NCBI GenBank assembly: GCA_036971615.1 | Contig: JAYKKR010000001.1 | Location: 2,356,001-2,420,000, forward strand | Reading direction: 5' to 3' | Length of the DNA stretch: 64,000 nt | Origin: Amyloporia xantha | Lineage: Eukaryota; Basidiomycota; Agaricomycetes; Polyporales; Adustoporiaceae | Shown: one piece after another, positions 1 to 10,579 of the stretch | Numbering within the stretch: the first letter of the stretch is position 1 | Layout: the number at the start of each line of letters is the position of its first letter | Notes under the pieces: generated by a model | Seen by the model: the letters and a program-made list of their open reading frames with translations, nothing else | The model's database searches: none | What the model was told of the DNA's origin: nothing | Made by a program: the position numbers and the translations under genes

Positions 1-378
1 CAGGGGCCAAGATTGCCCCAGTGATACATGGGATTGAAAGCAGGGCCTGAACCTGCATATTTTCTTGAGGGGGCTATGATAGGGTACGTATCAAAGTTGA
101 GGGCTGCAACAGGTGCAGTTGCAATGGCCTCAGGCTCTGCGCCAGCTAATACAGCGTCAGAAGGAGTGATGTATTTATTCGTGCTCTAACTTACTGGGAG
201 TGGGGCCGGGAAAGCCGACCTGCTTTGCATCTGGGAAGTACGTTTCATACGCCGTGAAAGTAGCACCCGGGAGAGGGAAGGTCGCGTTAGCCGTAGAGCC
301 CACGTACGGTGCGGCATATTCGGCCGGCACAGCGCGTACGAACGGCAGGAAGCCAAGAAGGAGGATGGCAAAGACCAT
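1..378 (-). CDS. Secreted acid phosphatase (phosphoesterase family), 5' part only
   Basis: The start is the ATG at 378 (minus strand), and exon 1 (195-378) opens with a clear signal peptide (MVFAILLLGFLPFVRA). A 49-nt intron (146-194, GTAAGT...TTAG) joins it to an exon that stays open to the window edge. The joined N-terminus reads FPGPTPTGAEPEAIATAP and later FNPMYHWGNLGP. This matches the start of basidiomycete phosphate-repressible acid phosphatases of the phosphoesterase family (PF04185), which release phosphate from organic esters outside the cell. The catalytic core lies beyond coordinate 1, so activity cannot be judged. A TATA box sits at 440-447. The family call rests on the N-terminal signature only. 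Confidence 0.7.
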
Positions 379-1014
379 GTCTTCGGTTCTCTACCACTTC
401 AGCAAGTCGAGGCAAAGAAAACTAGACGCATTGTAGGCGTATTTATACAGAGCAGAGCTGCACTGCAGGGAGCTCGGCATAATCTGCACACGACCCTGGT
501 TGTGACGATACCGGGCGTCTGTGCTGTCTATATCAGCGGTAAGGACGGGATCACACGGTAATAGTACGCACGAGTGTTGGTGGGACCAATCATTTTTGTA
601 GAGCAGAAGGAACGTGCAGGAACAGAGCATCATACCGGTAAGTTGAGACGCAGGAGCTATTAATATCGCGGCGTATATGATCAATCTAGCGCGGAGTTGA
701 CAAGCCGGAGGAAGCTGATACTCAGTCAGATTAGTAGACAATCTCGGAGCATAGCCATGAGGGTCTCAACTTCAATGGAAGGTAGGCCGTTACTGACGCG
801 GGAGAACGAGGACAAAGAGGATCCCGGCGAGTGACTTCAGTCGCAATGCCTGCGATCGAGAGCTGCACGTGATACCGCCTTGCGATCGGCGTCAACAGGC
901 GCCTATGTGACCCCGCGGGGCGCGAGTTCAGCGCGACGGTAGTTGTCTTGCTCACACTCGTCGTCGGCACTGCTGCAATCTGTATGTTTGAGTCGATGGC
1001 CATATTCTCATTGC
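379..1014. other. Divergent intergenic region, acid phosphatase / PP2C
   Basis: This 636-bp stretch separates two divergent genes. Apart from the TATA box at 440-447 I see no coding exon; the short ORFs here have no signal peptide, motif or splice context. Confidence 0.5.
440..447 (-). promoter_or_regulatory. TATA box of the acid phosphatase gene
   Basis: TATAAATA on the minus strand, 62-69 nt upstream of the ATG at 378, a usual distance for a TATA-driven inducible gene. Confidence 0.5.
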
Positions 1015-2687
1015 ATGGCCGCACGACTTTTATACCCTACCTCCTCGAAGCTTCGTGTGCCGTTGTCCATCCGCAATCACGCCCGATATCATGACTACGT
1101 TCGGTTCGCGACGCCCAGTAAGTAATGACCCGGGTGTCCTCTCACCAGTGCTGTTTCATTTTGGCTATTTTTCAGAGGGCACAGCTCGAATACCTCTTAA
1201 TAGCCCCAAGGTCATAGGTGCTGCGACCTCTCGCGGAGAGAGACAGTGCGCTCCATCCCTCCGCTTACATCCGCATCGCGCTCATCCCTTGTACAGACAG
1301 CAGGAAGATTTCTATGCATATGTTGCCCTATCTCTTGACCCCGAAGAACTTCAGCTCAGTCTAAAGAGACTTCACCGCGTCGATTGGGACTTCTCCGCTC
1401 TGCCACCAGCCCTGGCTCGTCAGGTTCTATTTGTCGGCATATACGACGGTCATGGAGGCTCTACTGTATCTCAATTTCTCCGTCAAGAGCTTCATGGGCT
1501 GCTCGAGCATGTGGACAAGTCTCAAATTCCAGACCTGCTCGTCTGGGCAAGTGAACTCGGTGGCTACTTTAGACGTTTCAAAGGCGGTGCGCTTGCTCCG
1601 TGGGCACATGCTAAGGCCCCCGGGGCCAACAAGAAGATGGACCTAGAAGCCAGGACAACGTTAGCTTTCTTTGAGGTGGGTCCATATTCTCCATATTCTC
1701 GCCTACGTTTCTCGTGAAGGAGTTGCGTGGTCATGAGTCCTCGATTAAACTACTATTTCTATCAGGTAGACAGGACGCTCAGCATTGAGGAAGCTGCTCA
1801 GGACTGCGGCGCAACCGCATCTGTAGTCCTCCTGCAGTCGATTGACGACCCTGTCAACCCATTCTTCATGTCGAAGAAACTTGCTCTGACCGTAGCGCAT
1901 GTCGGGTATGTCCGTCCACTTGTTCTAAACCTGTTCTGCGTGTTAATCGCTCTTCATCGACAACAGCGATACCAGGGTGTTGCTGAGCATGACAGACAAC
2001 GGGAAAGTTCTTCCTATGACGGAGAACCATCACGTCGACGCACGTGTGGAAGCGACTCGACTGCGACGGACGATGGGCAGTCGACAGGCGATGGATTCCT
2101 TTGGCGAAGTACGGTAAATCAGGTACCATCTGCGTAGGTTATCACTCTCTGACAGCTGGACATATCGTGAATCGTGATAGATGGATGGGCGCTTTGGCTA
2201 ACACACGCAGGTGCGTCCTCTCTCCAATCGGCGAATGACTCGGACCGCTGAATACGGTTTTCTAATGCAGCCTGGGGGATCTGAAATACAAACGCTTCGG
2301 TGTCACCCCCGAGCCCGAAGTGCGCAACATGCTCCTCGACGGTAAGTCCCCCACGTGCTGCACGCATTGAATCCGCCCGCATTCTGATAGTCGTCGCTCA
2401 CAGGCCCTGAGTATTCGCACATCACCCTCTTCTCTGATGGGATATCCTCCGTCGTTTCGGACGATGAGATCAGCGACCTAGCACGTGGTGCCCCGACGCC
2501 GCAGCATGCCGCCCAGCGTATTCTTCGCTTTGCCGAGGACATGGGCAGCGATGATAACCTTACAGCTCTCGTTGTGCCGCTTGCGGGGTGGGGGAAAATG
2601 ACGGGGAAGGACAACACCCGCGAGCTCAGGGAATACAGGAGGCGTCAGATGGAGGGGTCCGAGCGCCAGAAGGCGAGGTGGATGTAA
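1015..2687 (+). CDS. Mitochondrial PP2C protein phosphatase (Ptc6-like)
   Basis: Eight exons: 1015-1117, 1176-1245, 1297-1675, 1766-1905, 1967-2113, 2181-2210, 2271-2341 and 2404-2687, giving 407 aa. The N-terminus (MAARLLYPTSSKLRVPLSIR) is arginine-rich with no acidic residue, like a mitochondrial presequence. PP2C metal-binding motifs follow in order: GIYDGHGG, then VAHVGDTRVLL, then LFSDGISSVVSDDE and GSDDNLTALVV. The sequence IPLNSPKVIG near residue 40 is typical of the Ptc6 branch, Mn/Mg-dependent serine/threonine phosphatases of the mitochondrial matrix linked in yeast to pyruvate dehydrogenase and mitophagy. The zero-frame fit of all seven junctions supports the model. Exon 6 is only 30 nt. 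Confidence 0.88.
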
Positions 2688-2848
2688 ACGATACGGTGTA
2701 CGTTTGCCTCACTTTTTCTTACCTCACATATTGTACTGCCATCTCCATAATATCTGTATATAGGTGATACGCCGATTTATACTAGAGCCACAGCTCGCGA
2801 CTACATCGTACACATTTGTTGGCCTTCATTATCATACATCCCCATAGA

Positions 2849-5453
2849 CTATATCTGTGCAGCTGCATGGCCGTCCGATCTCATGTCTGATCCAGCAGCC
2901 CAGACGGTCCTTCCCGACTGGTCCACGATCTTTTGGATGACTTGCCCGCGACCGAACATGCCACGGCCCAAGCCAGTTACAGATCGTGCGTCGTGCCCCA
3001 TGGCTAAATCTAGTCAGTGAAGCTGCCAATGATATCGATGGGGATACGTACCTCGCAACTTCTCTACTACTTCAAGCGAAATACCTTCCTCGAAATAGAC
3101 TTCGCTGTTCACGTCGCCGGCCTGGCCCGACGCTAGCGAGTCTGGACTGCCAGCAGAGATGCATAGACGGGGTGCATCTAGAGCTGCTTGGGCAGTAAAT
3201 CCGCGCAGCATGTTCAGCAAAACTTGCACGTGACCTTGTGGCTGCGAGACGCGTTGTGTGAAGCCGATTATTGAATGAATGCAGCCATAGAGCTACTTTT
3301 ATGCGCACCTGCATGAAACCACCCATGACACCATAACACAAGAACAATTCATCACCCCTTAAAGCCATCGCCGGGATGATAGTGTGGTAGGGCCGCTTGC
3401 CACCCTGGGAGATGCGAACACGTAAGTCAATAAGCTCAGTCAAACTCTAAGTGGATATACCTGCAAGGCGTTGGGATGTCCTGGTGTAAGATTGAAGTTG
3501 CTCCCTCGGTTCTGGAGCGTGAAGCCAGTGCCTTTGGGAATAGCTGCGCCAACCCTCCATTTAGCCGAAGTCAAGACGTGCGTTGCCCCATTACAACCCA
3601 CCTCCTGTGCCGAAGCCTGCAGAGGACGTTATAAGCTAAGATGACTTCGTAGTGACCCGCGCAGACACTAACCTGCGTAGTTACTCTGAATGTAACTGCA
3701 TGCATTGCCCCATTGGTCGGTTACTGAGAAAAGGCTCGAAACGATTGGCAGAGATCAGACATGAAAATCACTATACCAGAGAAATAGACAGTGTCCGAGG
3801 AGAACACTGGGTTTCCCTAGATGAATTGTTAGTACAGATGCTTAGACGTGGTCTGATAATATTCACATGGATGATTTGAGGGTTTGTCTTCGCTGGGTCG
3901 AATAGCTTGGCTCGGGACGCCAAATAGTCCTGTAAATATAACATGTCTAGTATTGTGCGTTTTATTGGTGTCAAATGGAGTACCTTGCTCAACAGCTCAG
4001 CAACGGGTACTTTGACCACATCTGGGTCGCTGACATAGTATTGACTATCTGTGTATATGTGATCGATCAATGAACGACGTTCAAATATGAACACGAGGTG
4101 CATACCGGCAAATGCAAGTCTGACGAATAGCTTATTAGATGTGTTTGGAGCGGTACAAATTGAAAACATACCGAAGCGCCTCGACGAGGGCATGTAGATA
4201 CTCTGCAGAGTTGTGTTCCATCTCCAATAGCGATCCAATCTTACCCTGTGCTTCCATGTTCTCGAGGATGCCGAGGGCGAGTAGAGCAGTGATACCTTGC
4301 CCATTGGGAGGACACTACGAATGAGATCAGCTACAAACATGCATAGTGCAATCGGAATGCCGGCTACCTCGTACAACGTGACTTCCTTTTGGAAAGTATA
4401 GCTGATGGGATTCACAAATGATGTGTCGTGCTTGGCAAGATCTTCAAGTTCCATCACACCGCCCTTGCTTTTAATCAACTCTACGATGGCTTCAGCCACC
4501 CAACCCTTGTAGAATCCGTCCTTTCCATGCTCGGCCAGCGAGCGGAACGTCTTGGCGAGATTAGGCAACTTGACAATCTGCCCAGGCAGCGGAGCCTTGC
4601 CATTGAGAAGCATTTCGTCCGCATTGGGAGACGCATTTTTAATGAGCTCCTCCGACCTCTTCCACTAATATTCCCAGAACGTCAATGTATATCGCAACTC
4701 GGAGGGACTGGACGCACGGCAAATGCATGGATCTCGGATACGGGCACTCTGCACGATGTATTAGACGGTGTGGATAAGAGCGCGTCTACGGAACCTACCC
4801 CTCTTCTGCCAGCCTAATCGCAGGCTCGAGGACCTCTGCCATACTCAATTTCCCGGTTCCAAACTTGGAGACCGTGTCCACCCATGCAGCCGCGGCACCT
4901 GATGATCGAGGATGAGACTATGTCCAGACAGATGGGTTTGGACAACGTCAAACCTGGTACAGTGACGCTGTTGAGGTTGGTAACCGGAATGGAACCTCCT
5001 GTCACACCCTGCGCTCTTACATGTTCAATGGTCAGCTTAGCTGGAGAACGTCCAGAACCATTCATGGCCTGGACGGTCTTGGCCTTCGCATCGTAGAAGA
5101 GACAAAACGCATCGCTTCCAACGTTGCGATTAGTGTTGTCACCAATATCAAGTCTGTGCCTCCGCTCACCCGCCAATTCCACAACAACTTGGCTCAGTCA
5201 CATTCAATGCAGCAGAGACAGCCACAGCCGCGTCCGCTGATCGACCTAGTGAGTAAAACCCTCCATGGTTCGATCGTATATTTCATTTCCCACCTGCATT
5301 TCCGCCCTTTCTGAGGATCTCCAACCCAGCTTCGACAGCTAAAGGCTGCGAAGCAGCCACCATTCCCTTCGTCCCATATACCTGCGATCTCCGACTCGGA
5401 AAGCGCTGGAAGACTATCTCGGGCTGATCAACCTTGCTCCAGTCGATCTTCAT
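2849..5453 (-). CDS. Gamma-glutamyltransferase (GGT family)
   Basis: I resolve 17 exons for a 578-aa protein: 5294-5453, 5170-5236, 4954-5114, 4799-4898, 4718-4748, 4368-4664, 4172-4314, 4106-4119, 3984-4048, 3867-3929, 3777-3816, 3673-3723, 3602-3616, 3461-3543, 3309-3404, 3052-3241, 2849-3009. Two exons are tiny (14 and 15 nt). GGT hallmarks are present: GGNAADAAVA near the N-terminus, [16 protein letters not shown], and the autocleavage region SSDTVYFSV with the Thr expected to be the N-terminal nucleophile of the small subunit. [18 protein letters not shown] and VMGGFMQPQGH follow. The family makes a two-chain enzyme that transfers or hydrolyses the gamma-glutamyl group of glutathione. 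This start gives no signal peptide, suggesting a bacterial-like or intracellular form. An in-frame ATG at 5552 would add a presequence (see findings). Confidence 0.9.
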
Positions 5454-6081
5454 TTTGGAATACCCCGGTGACAGAGAGCTAAAGCGGCAACGAGAGAGTT
5501 TGGGAAGCAGCGACACAGACCTTGCAGCAATGAAACTGCGTTTTATCTGCATTGACTCTAGACTGAGGAACTGTTATCGATATGCATTGTGCAGCGTGCG
5601 GGTGAACGGACTCCCGGATAGAGGATACAATTCTCAGAGTCAGAGACCGCAGGGGGGCAATATCTCGGCTGTCCGGCCGAGCTACATATATAGGAGCAAT
5701 TCAAGGCAACGTCGAGGATGTGCCTTTGTCGAACTCGGATGATCTATAATCGCTTGACGATAGAATCTTGAGTCAGTTGAAAGCGTTCCTGTTCGGTGCT
5801 TCCGTGAAACATCCCTCCCAGACGAAAGTTCATTACAGCAGGGCGAGCCGCCGGCGCGTTGTACATGCATGCGCAGAGCAGAGATGACCGTAATGCTATG
5901 CATTCTAAACGCTATGTCTGAAGTGGACTCCTGGATCCCCGAAAGTCGGTGACTAGAGAGAAAGGGGTGGATTAGATAATCACAAAGGCCTGGCGCTTGC
6001 TGCTGATCCGCCGTTATAGACTACCATAGCAGCGTCCATAGGTTGCCCACCCCGCTCATTGGCAGAAGCAGCGACCACGGG
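5454..6081. promoter_or_regulatory. Divergent region, GGT / Zn2Cys6 regulator
   Basis: This region carries a minus-strand TATATA at 5687-5692, about 135 nt upstream of the longer GGT start at 5552, and a short upstream ORF (5558-5587, minus, nine codons) just before that start. The plus-strand regulator begins at 6082, and its frame is closed upstream by a stop at 6004. I see no separate gene. Confidence 0.45.
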
Positions 6082-9000
6082 ATGCCCAAAGATAAAACAA
6101 CGTCGAAATCCCATGCCACTGGCAATCATCTTTTCCAAGGCGCCCACGTATTGAGAAGAAATCAAGTAGGTTCCAGCAACGCCGCCAACTCGTAAGCAAC
6201 TCGACTCATTAACCCCTGTATGATTTAGGCTTGCCACCAGTGTCGAAAGCGCAAATTAGTGAGTATTTCATGTTTAAGCGGACGCCGCGTGTGCTCATTG
6301 ACCCGACTTGTAGAAATGGTGTGTCCGTTCGGCGGGTGACCGAAGGCCGAGGTTGACTTACAACTCGATATTCTCGCATAGCGATGCAAAGAGGCCATGC
6401 TCAACCTGTACGAGGTCGCATTCATATGCGGTGGCACATGCTCCTGCAGGAGCAGAGCTACCGCCACACCCTCACTGTACATTCGACGAGGGTACGTCAT
6501 CATCGTTCGCCGTCGAATAGAGTTCATTTCAGCTCACACGGATCAGGTCTGTCAGACTCGGACAATACGGAACCATATGAAAACCCGAGGACTAGATTCG
6601 AGAAATTGGAGAACAGAATAAGCAAGTCGACATGTCTCTTCCAACCATGTAGAAACTAAGAGGGATTTATTATCCAGATGAGCTCGAAACTTTATTGCGC
6701 GAAAGGGACAATGTTCCAGCGACTCAACCTATCCCCGAAGCTCGGCCAACGCCCCTGGCTCATACCGCGGTTCCTGAAAATAGCATAGAATCCCCTCTAA
6801 CCGATGTCTCGATTGTGAACTACAACCACAATGTCGACCTTGATCCTTTCCAAACGAGCGTGGTCATCGATCCCAATCTCGCTTTCCAACCATTCCAGTC
6901 CGGAACTGCTTTGGAAAACCTTGCAGGTGTAGCCAGCCTGATTGGGACCTCCCCTTCATCTTCTTCTGGTGATCAACCTAATACATCTTCGGGCTCCTCA
7001 GCCAACGAGGCAAGCTCTAGCTCATCGATACATAGCCCGGAACATGGTCTCGATGTTATCTACAATGCATGGCCACGTAACTTGCCAGATCCGACATTTC
7101 TACGACACCTGTTGGTTTTATTCCTTGTGCTTCTCTGCATTGTTCTCATTAAATGCTTATAGCGTGGATGCATTCTTCGCGTACCATCCCGATGCGACCC
7201 GGCTGTTCCATCAATCGACATTTATATCGTCGCTGACTCTTCCTCCGACCCATCCGAAATTCCCTGCTACATCGGTTTTACATGCGATATGTGCTGTCGG
7301 TAGCATGTACACAGCTGCCATTCCTCCTCCGTCCAATCCGACGTCACCGGAATTTTCCCCATGTGAGCATTTCGAATCTGGATTTCTTACGTTTTTCTGA
7401 TATCTCACGATAGATGACATATTTCCTGATAAATACAAAGCAAGCGAGGGTATACCTGATTCCTTCTCTGAGATCCAGGCTAGGCATGCCAAAACCGCGC
7501 TTGAGGCCACTATGGATGTGTCAAAGGAGCTGTTTCAAAACGTCCAAGGTGATCATCCATTCATTTTAGACGTCGATCATGACTCAGCTCCTGCTTCACG
7601 TAGCCTTGATATTACTCTCCTGGTGGTACTGGTGTAACGCAAAGTGGGATTCTTCTTCCTGGTCATCTATCTCCATCTCATCATCAATTTCTGCTTTCCC
7701 AGATGGGCAGAGGTTCGGAACCTGTACTAAGCGTGATTATGAACACTTAACTTTGTCCCTAGGCGTTTCTTATCACATCTCATGCCCTCCGCTACTCTCT
7801 GCCTTGTGGCCTTAACGTTTGCCCTCCGTTCCATGCAATCGCAGAGACCTTGAGACCTGCCTCACTCCTCTCTCCGGCCAAGACGGTGGTAGAAGACGAG
7901 TTGAGACGTAACGTCTTCTGGGTAGGTAAGTACGAGAAGAATAAGTTTCTCTCTGGAACAATGTGAAGACCTGTTTTTAGGCTATGCCTATGAACGCACA
8001 CATGGAACTGGCAATGGCTGGGCGATGACCTTGGATGATCAGGATATATCTCAGCTACTTCCTCTACGCCGCGATCAGTATGAACAGGGAGTGAGAACTG
8101 TCCTCTATCCTTGTATATGCACCAAGTTGACATCCCGTTACAGATTCTCGTTTTGCCCAATGAGCGGCAGTGGTCACACGACAAAGATGTCATCATCATG
8201 CATCCTGAGGACCAGGTCGACCCGTTCATTCTGTATATCAAGTCCACTGTACTCCTTTCAAAGGTCAAGAATTTCAATCTACGGTTCCGCTCGAAATTCC
8301 ACACTGGGGATCCTTCCGCAACACCTAACTCAACAGTGAAACACGTCAGCATCCTTGGGGACTCTGTCGATCCGCGTTCGGCGCCGGCTTTCGTTGAGTT
8401 GGATCATCTCATCACGCTATACAAGGCATCCTTTCCCCCACATATGAAGCATCCCGTTGCGGATCACATAGATGCCCATCTGTTCACAGCCCACACAGCC
8501 GTACACTAGTCAGTGATGGATATATATATATCTACCGTCTAAATTGTGCTTACGATGCCTGTGACAGCGCTGAGATCCTCTTGCATGAGCCACATGCTAT
8601 CGTTGGACAATCTACTTGTTCCTCTTCTTGTAAAATCTTAAGCGCATCTCGTGCCATATTAGACTTACTCTATAGTGTTTGCTCAACCAGCTATGATCTC
8701 CGGCTCTTAGGCCTGTTCCCTCTGGTATGATTTCAAAATGATCCCAACCCCCAGTGCTTGCTGACCATGGAGCCTAGATGTGCTGGTTCATGGCCGGCCG
8801 AGTTCTGGTACGGTTTCTGCGCGTCGCCATCGACTGCAACAGCGATGAGCTTTGTGCCACGCTACGAAATGAAATAGATTACATCCGGCAAGTGTACGCT
8901 CACATGCAGCCCATGCATGAAATTCTAATATTGCACTGTTCTGTCATAGAATGGCTCTATTTCGAGTGGGGGAACATGTTCCTTTGGCTCGTATGTATTC

Positions 9001-9170
9001 ATCCCCTCGTCCTTACGATGTACACTGACCAATTTATCTTAGATCGGTATGGCAAGATGCTGCATGATTTTATCGTGCAGACATGTGGAGAACATTATGC
9101 AAACTCGGCGTCGATTCCTCTGCAGCCACAGCGTGATTTCGCATCCATGCCAGGAGGAAACGGTATATGA
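6082..9170 (+). CDS. Zn2Cys6 fungal transcription factor
   Basis: I resolve 17 exons: 6082-6165, 6229-6258, 6314-6318, 6382-6491, 6547-6621, 6678-7110, 7163-7362, 7414-7548, 7604-7643, 7703-7712, 7763-7925, 7981-8090, 8144-8508, 8568-8724, 8778-8887, 8950-8990, 9043-9170, giving 731 aa. The zinc cluster ACHQCRKRKLKCDAKRPCST-C has the exact C-x2-C-x6-C-x5-C-x2-C spacing, but only if a 5-nt exon (AAATG, 6314-6318) is spliced in. A short coiled coil (EKLENRINELETLLRER) follows, then a fungal_trans-type middle region (VDAFFAYHPDATRLFH). Introns 6622-6677 and 8888-8949 have GC donors (GCAAGT). The factor should bind DNA in the nucleus as a dimer; its targets cannot be read from sequence. The sugar transporter and other neighbours are not obviously linked. 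Confidence 0.85.
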
Positions 9171-9512
9171 CACTCGGGCTGCATCCGATCTAATTATATA
9201 TATACATTTCTATGTAAAGTTGACTTGGTTTCCGATTCTGGATGTTTTGTATGCTGGCGTAGCATTGCCAGTGTAAAGTAGTTTTTCTGTTTGACGGTGA
9301 TCTTACATAGACTTTTTTACGAATCGCAACAGAAAGTTGCAGGGCTCGATCAAGGGCTGCTTGAAGCAACCGATCATTTCGATCGCCGGTACTATGGCAG
9401 GCCCAGCGGAGTCGTTGCGGCTTCCATCACAGCCCATGTACTATTAGTGACTAAACGACCTCGAACGCTGCACTACCTGCCATTCGCATTCATACAATTA
9501 TACAACTATTCT
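9171..9512. other. Intergenic, regulator 3' side to vps20
   Basis: This 342-bp AT-richer spacer has a short AT run near 9194. No coding exon or RNA gene is visible. Confidence 0.4.
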
Positions 9513-10488
9513 ATGGGCGGCAATCAGTCAGTACCGAAGATTACAGCACAGGACCGTGCTATTCTAGAGTCAGTCCAATCTTGCAGTACCTGCACATTCG
9601 TGTGATCAACATTCAGGTCACAGCCTGAAGTTGCAGAGGGATAAAGTGAAACAATATCAGAGGAAGGTACATCATCAATCTTGTTTACTTTGAATATGCG
9701 ATACATGGAAATACTGATGTACAAGTGACTCAAGATCCAAGGGGTCCTAGAACGCGAACATGAGATTGCGAAGCAGCATCTGGCCGCCGGGAATAAGGAG
9801 CGGGCCCTGACGTCCTTGCGTAAGCGCAAGTACCAGGAAAGTCTCCTGGCCAAGACGGACGGTCAGCTAGAGAACCTCGAGAAGCTGGTACGCATGAGTG
9901 TTGCGGGCCTTCAGTGTAATGGCTAAACTTTCACATCCTTCTGCGGACACAGGTGTCTACAATAGAATTCTCTCTGATCGAGGTGTCCGTGCTCCATGGA
10001 CTGCAACAGGGCAACGAGGTCCTCAAAGAGATTCACAAGGAGATGAACGCCGAGAGCGTAGAGAAGTTACTCGAAGAGACTCAGGAGGCGCAACAGTATC
10101 AAAGGGTATGTGCCCTCTAACTTTTGGATAGGCATTCTCATTTCACACGGTTTTCAGGAAATCGACGAGATGCTCGCAAATTCTCTGTCGTCTGAGGATG
10201 AACAGGAAGTACAATCTGAGCTGCAGGCTCTTCAGAGAGAAGCAGTACGTTCGATAGCTATCACGAGAGTACGGGTATTTCTAACGCACATTCAGATGGC
10301 CTCAGAAGAAGCAGCTCGGCCCATCGAGCTCCCCTCTGTGCCAACAGACAAGCCTGTTTCAGCAGGGCCTCACGGTAAATTTCCCTCATCATTCGGCTGG
10401 CGATCGGGTGATTCACGCATCTCTTTTAGCTGCGGAACCAGAAACGCCAAGCCCTGTGGAACAGGCAAGAGTGGCAATCGCAGCATAG
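9513..10488 (+). CDS. vps20: ESCRT-III subunit Vps20 / CHMP6
   Basis: Seven exons (9513-9568, 9624-9666, 9735-9887, 9953-10105, 10158-10244, 10296-10374, 10430-10488) give 209 aa, the usual size of CHMP6. The protein begins MGGNQS, fitting the N-myristoylation signal known for Vps20. The first two thirds are the helical Snf7 domain (QRDKVKQYQRK, LEREHEIAKQ, LRKRKYQESLLAKTDGQL), and the tail is acidic (SSEDEQEVQSELQALQREA) before a proline-rich linker. In the family, Vps20 links ESCRT-II to Snf7 filaments on endosomes during multivesicular body formation. Five introns keep codons whole. The 3' end faces the U-box cyclophilin gene, with 91 nt between stop codons. Confidence 0.9.
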
Positions 10489-10579
10489 TCGCAGAGCACA
10501 CCACCTCATATATATATACGCGTATTTATTGTACATATTGTAGCTGTAGCGAGAGATGCATGAATCTGGTGAATCTGCC

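Noticed and set aside
5980..6237. Minus-strand ORF with GGVAGTYLI-like sequence
   Set aside because: It is the antisense of the first two exons of the Zn2Cys6 gene; no motif or splice context supports it.
8520..8533. Short TA microsatellite
   Set aside because: It lies within a 59-nt intron of the Zn2Cys6 gene; such runs are common in intron sequence.
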